Below, in pieces: positions 12,220-12,444 of a stretch of 12,444 bases of DNA. How positions within the stretch are numbered: the first letter of the stretch is position 1; the number at the start of each line of letters is the position of its first letter. The notes beneath the pieces are model-generated. The model was not told the origin of the DNA and made no database searches. It saw only the letters and a program-made list of their open reading frames with translations. The stretch lies in the NCBI GenBank assembly GCA_027023145.1, contig JALVWV010000124.1:1-12444 (forward strand). Reading direction: 5' to 3'. This stretch comes from Campylobacteraceae bacterium. GTDB lineage: Bacteria; Campylobacterota; Campylobacteria; Campylobacterales; Sulfurovaceae. Made by a program: the position numbers and the translations under genes.

Positions 12220-12303
12220 ATGACTACAAACAAGCAGATTGATACATTGAGCAATTTAGAAAAAGTTGAGCTACTGAAAAATATACTGGTAAGTAGAGAA
12301 TAA
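12220..12303 (+). CDS. Possible 27-residue small ORF or antitoxin remnant
   Basis: ATG to TAA encodes MTTNKQIDTLSNLEKVELLK plus seven residues. The helical, Leu/Glu/Lys-rich pattern resembles the start of addiction-module antitoxins, but it is too short to assign. A second ATG follows the stop immediately in the same frame (12304-12348, 14 more codons), as if an original reading frame had been broken by a TAA. The ribosome binding site is weak (AGAG); TATAAA lies about 10 bases upstream of that. Could be chance, a leader peptide or a decayed gene. Confidence 0.3.
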   Translation: MTTNKQIDTLSNLEKVELLKNILVSRE

Positions 12304-12359
12304 ATGGCCGTTTTAGAATATTTATGTAAAATTGCAGAATTCTCTTAAAAGGATTTGAT

Positions 12360-12444
12360 ATGGTCAAACATTACAATGTAGAAATATATCTTCCGCCTGA
12401 ACTAAAAGATATTATACCTACAAGACTTCACAATAATATTATTC
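12360..12444 (+). CDS. Start of an unidentified gene, truncated by window end
   Basis: An ATG with AAAGGA six bases upstream opens a frame that stays open for 28 codons to the window edge, beginning MVKHYNVEIYLPPELKDII. Too little is present to name a family. The strand and spacing suggest it may be cotranscribed with the small ORF before it. Confidence 0.5.
   Translation, partial: MVKHYNVEIYLPPELKDIIPTRLHNNII

Overview
The window looks like chromosomal DNA of a Campylobacterota (epsilonproteobacterial) free-living bacterium, probably in the Sulfurimonas/Sulfuricurvum/Sulfurovum range. This is an inference from the gene set (short Psd, NifU-like scaffold next to a ferritin-like protein, periplasmic RNase T2, single CspA), the tight ATGA-coupled operons and promoters in which the -10 box dominates. 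No marker gene here fixes the genus. Everything up to the tRNA at about 11.2 kb has balanced base composition; the last 1.2 kb is visibly AT-rich.

Layout. Positions 1-2390 (minus strand): an arsC - isochorismatase-fold hydrolase - Crp/Fnr-type regulator cluster, followed by an Asp-nucleophile alpha/beta hydrolase that has its own promoter and runs off the left edge. Positions 2391-2602: an intergenic stretch filled with REP-like hairpins. Positions 2603-4140 (minus): a secreted RNase T2 and a small secreted protein of unknown role, separated by a REP doublet. Positions 4197-6501 (minus): a three-gene, ATGA-coupled operon consisting of an AbiEi-like antitoxin, an unusually short AbiEii-like nucleotidyltransferase and a 478-residue protein I do not recognise. 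Positions 6533-7171 (minus): a zinc-ribbon SAM methyltransferase. Positions 7378-7596 (plus): a cold-shock protein. Positions 7726-8285 (plus): a BrnT-like toxin / ribbon-helix-helix antitoxin pair under a perfect consensus promoter. Positions 8310-11053 (minus): a four-gene operon of NifU-like scaffold, ferritin-like protein, phosphatidylserine decarboxylase and HAD phosphatase. Positions 11141-11227 (plus): tRNA-Leu(CAG). Positions 11228-12444: an AT-rich accessory segment with a dyad- and repeat-dense stretch right behind the tRNA, one gene of a conserved but uncharacterised family, a tiny ORF and the start of another gene.

How parts work together. Two toxin-antitoxin-type modules sit within 4 kb. 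Three promoters (for the AbiEi-like gene, the methyltransferase and the BrnT-like toxin) place the -10 hexamer only 6-7 bases before the ATG, so these mRNAs are predicted to be leaderless. Seven REP-like units of two sequence types are scattered at five places. Each is a short hairpin directly or almost directly preceded by a GTAG/GGAG/GGAA tetranucleotide, as in REPs mobilised by RAYT transposases; in two cases the GTAG supplies the stop codon of the adjacent gene. The strongest candidates for something not yet described are the AbiE-derived three-gene operon, the degenerate scaffold coupled to a ferritin-like protein, and the tRNA-proximal repeat/dyad region at the edge of the AT-rich segment.
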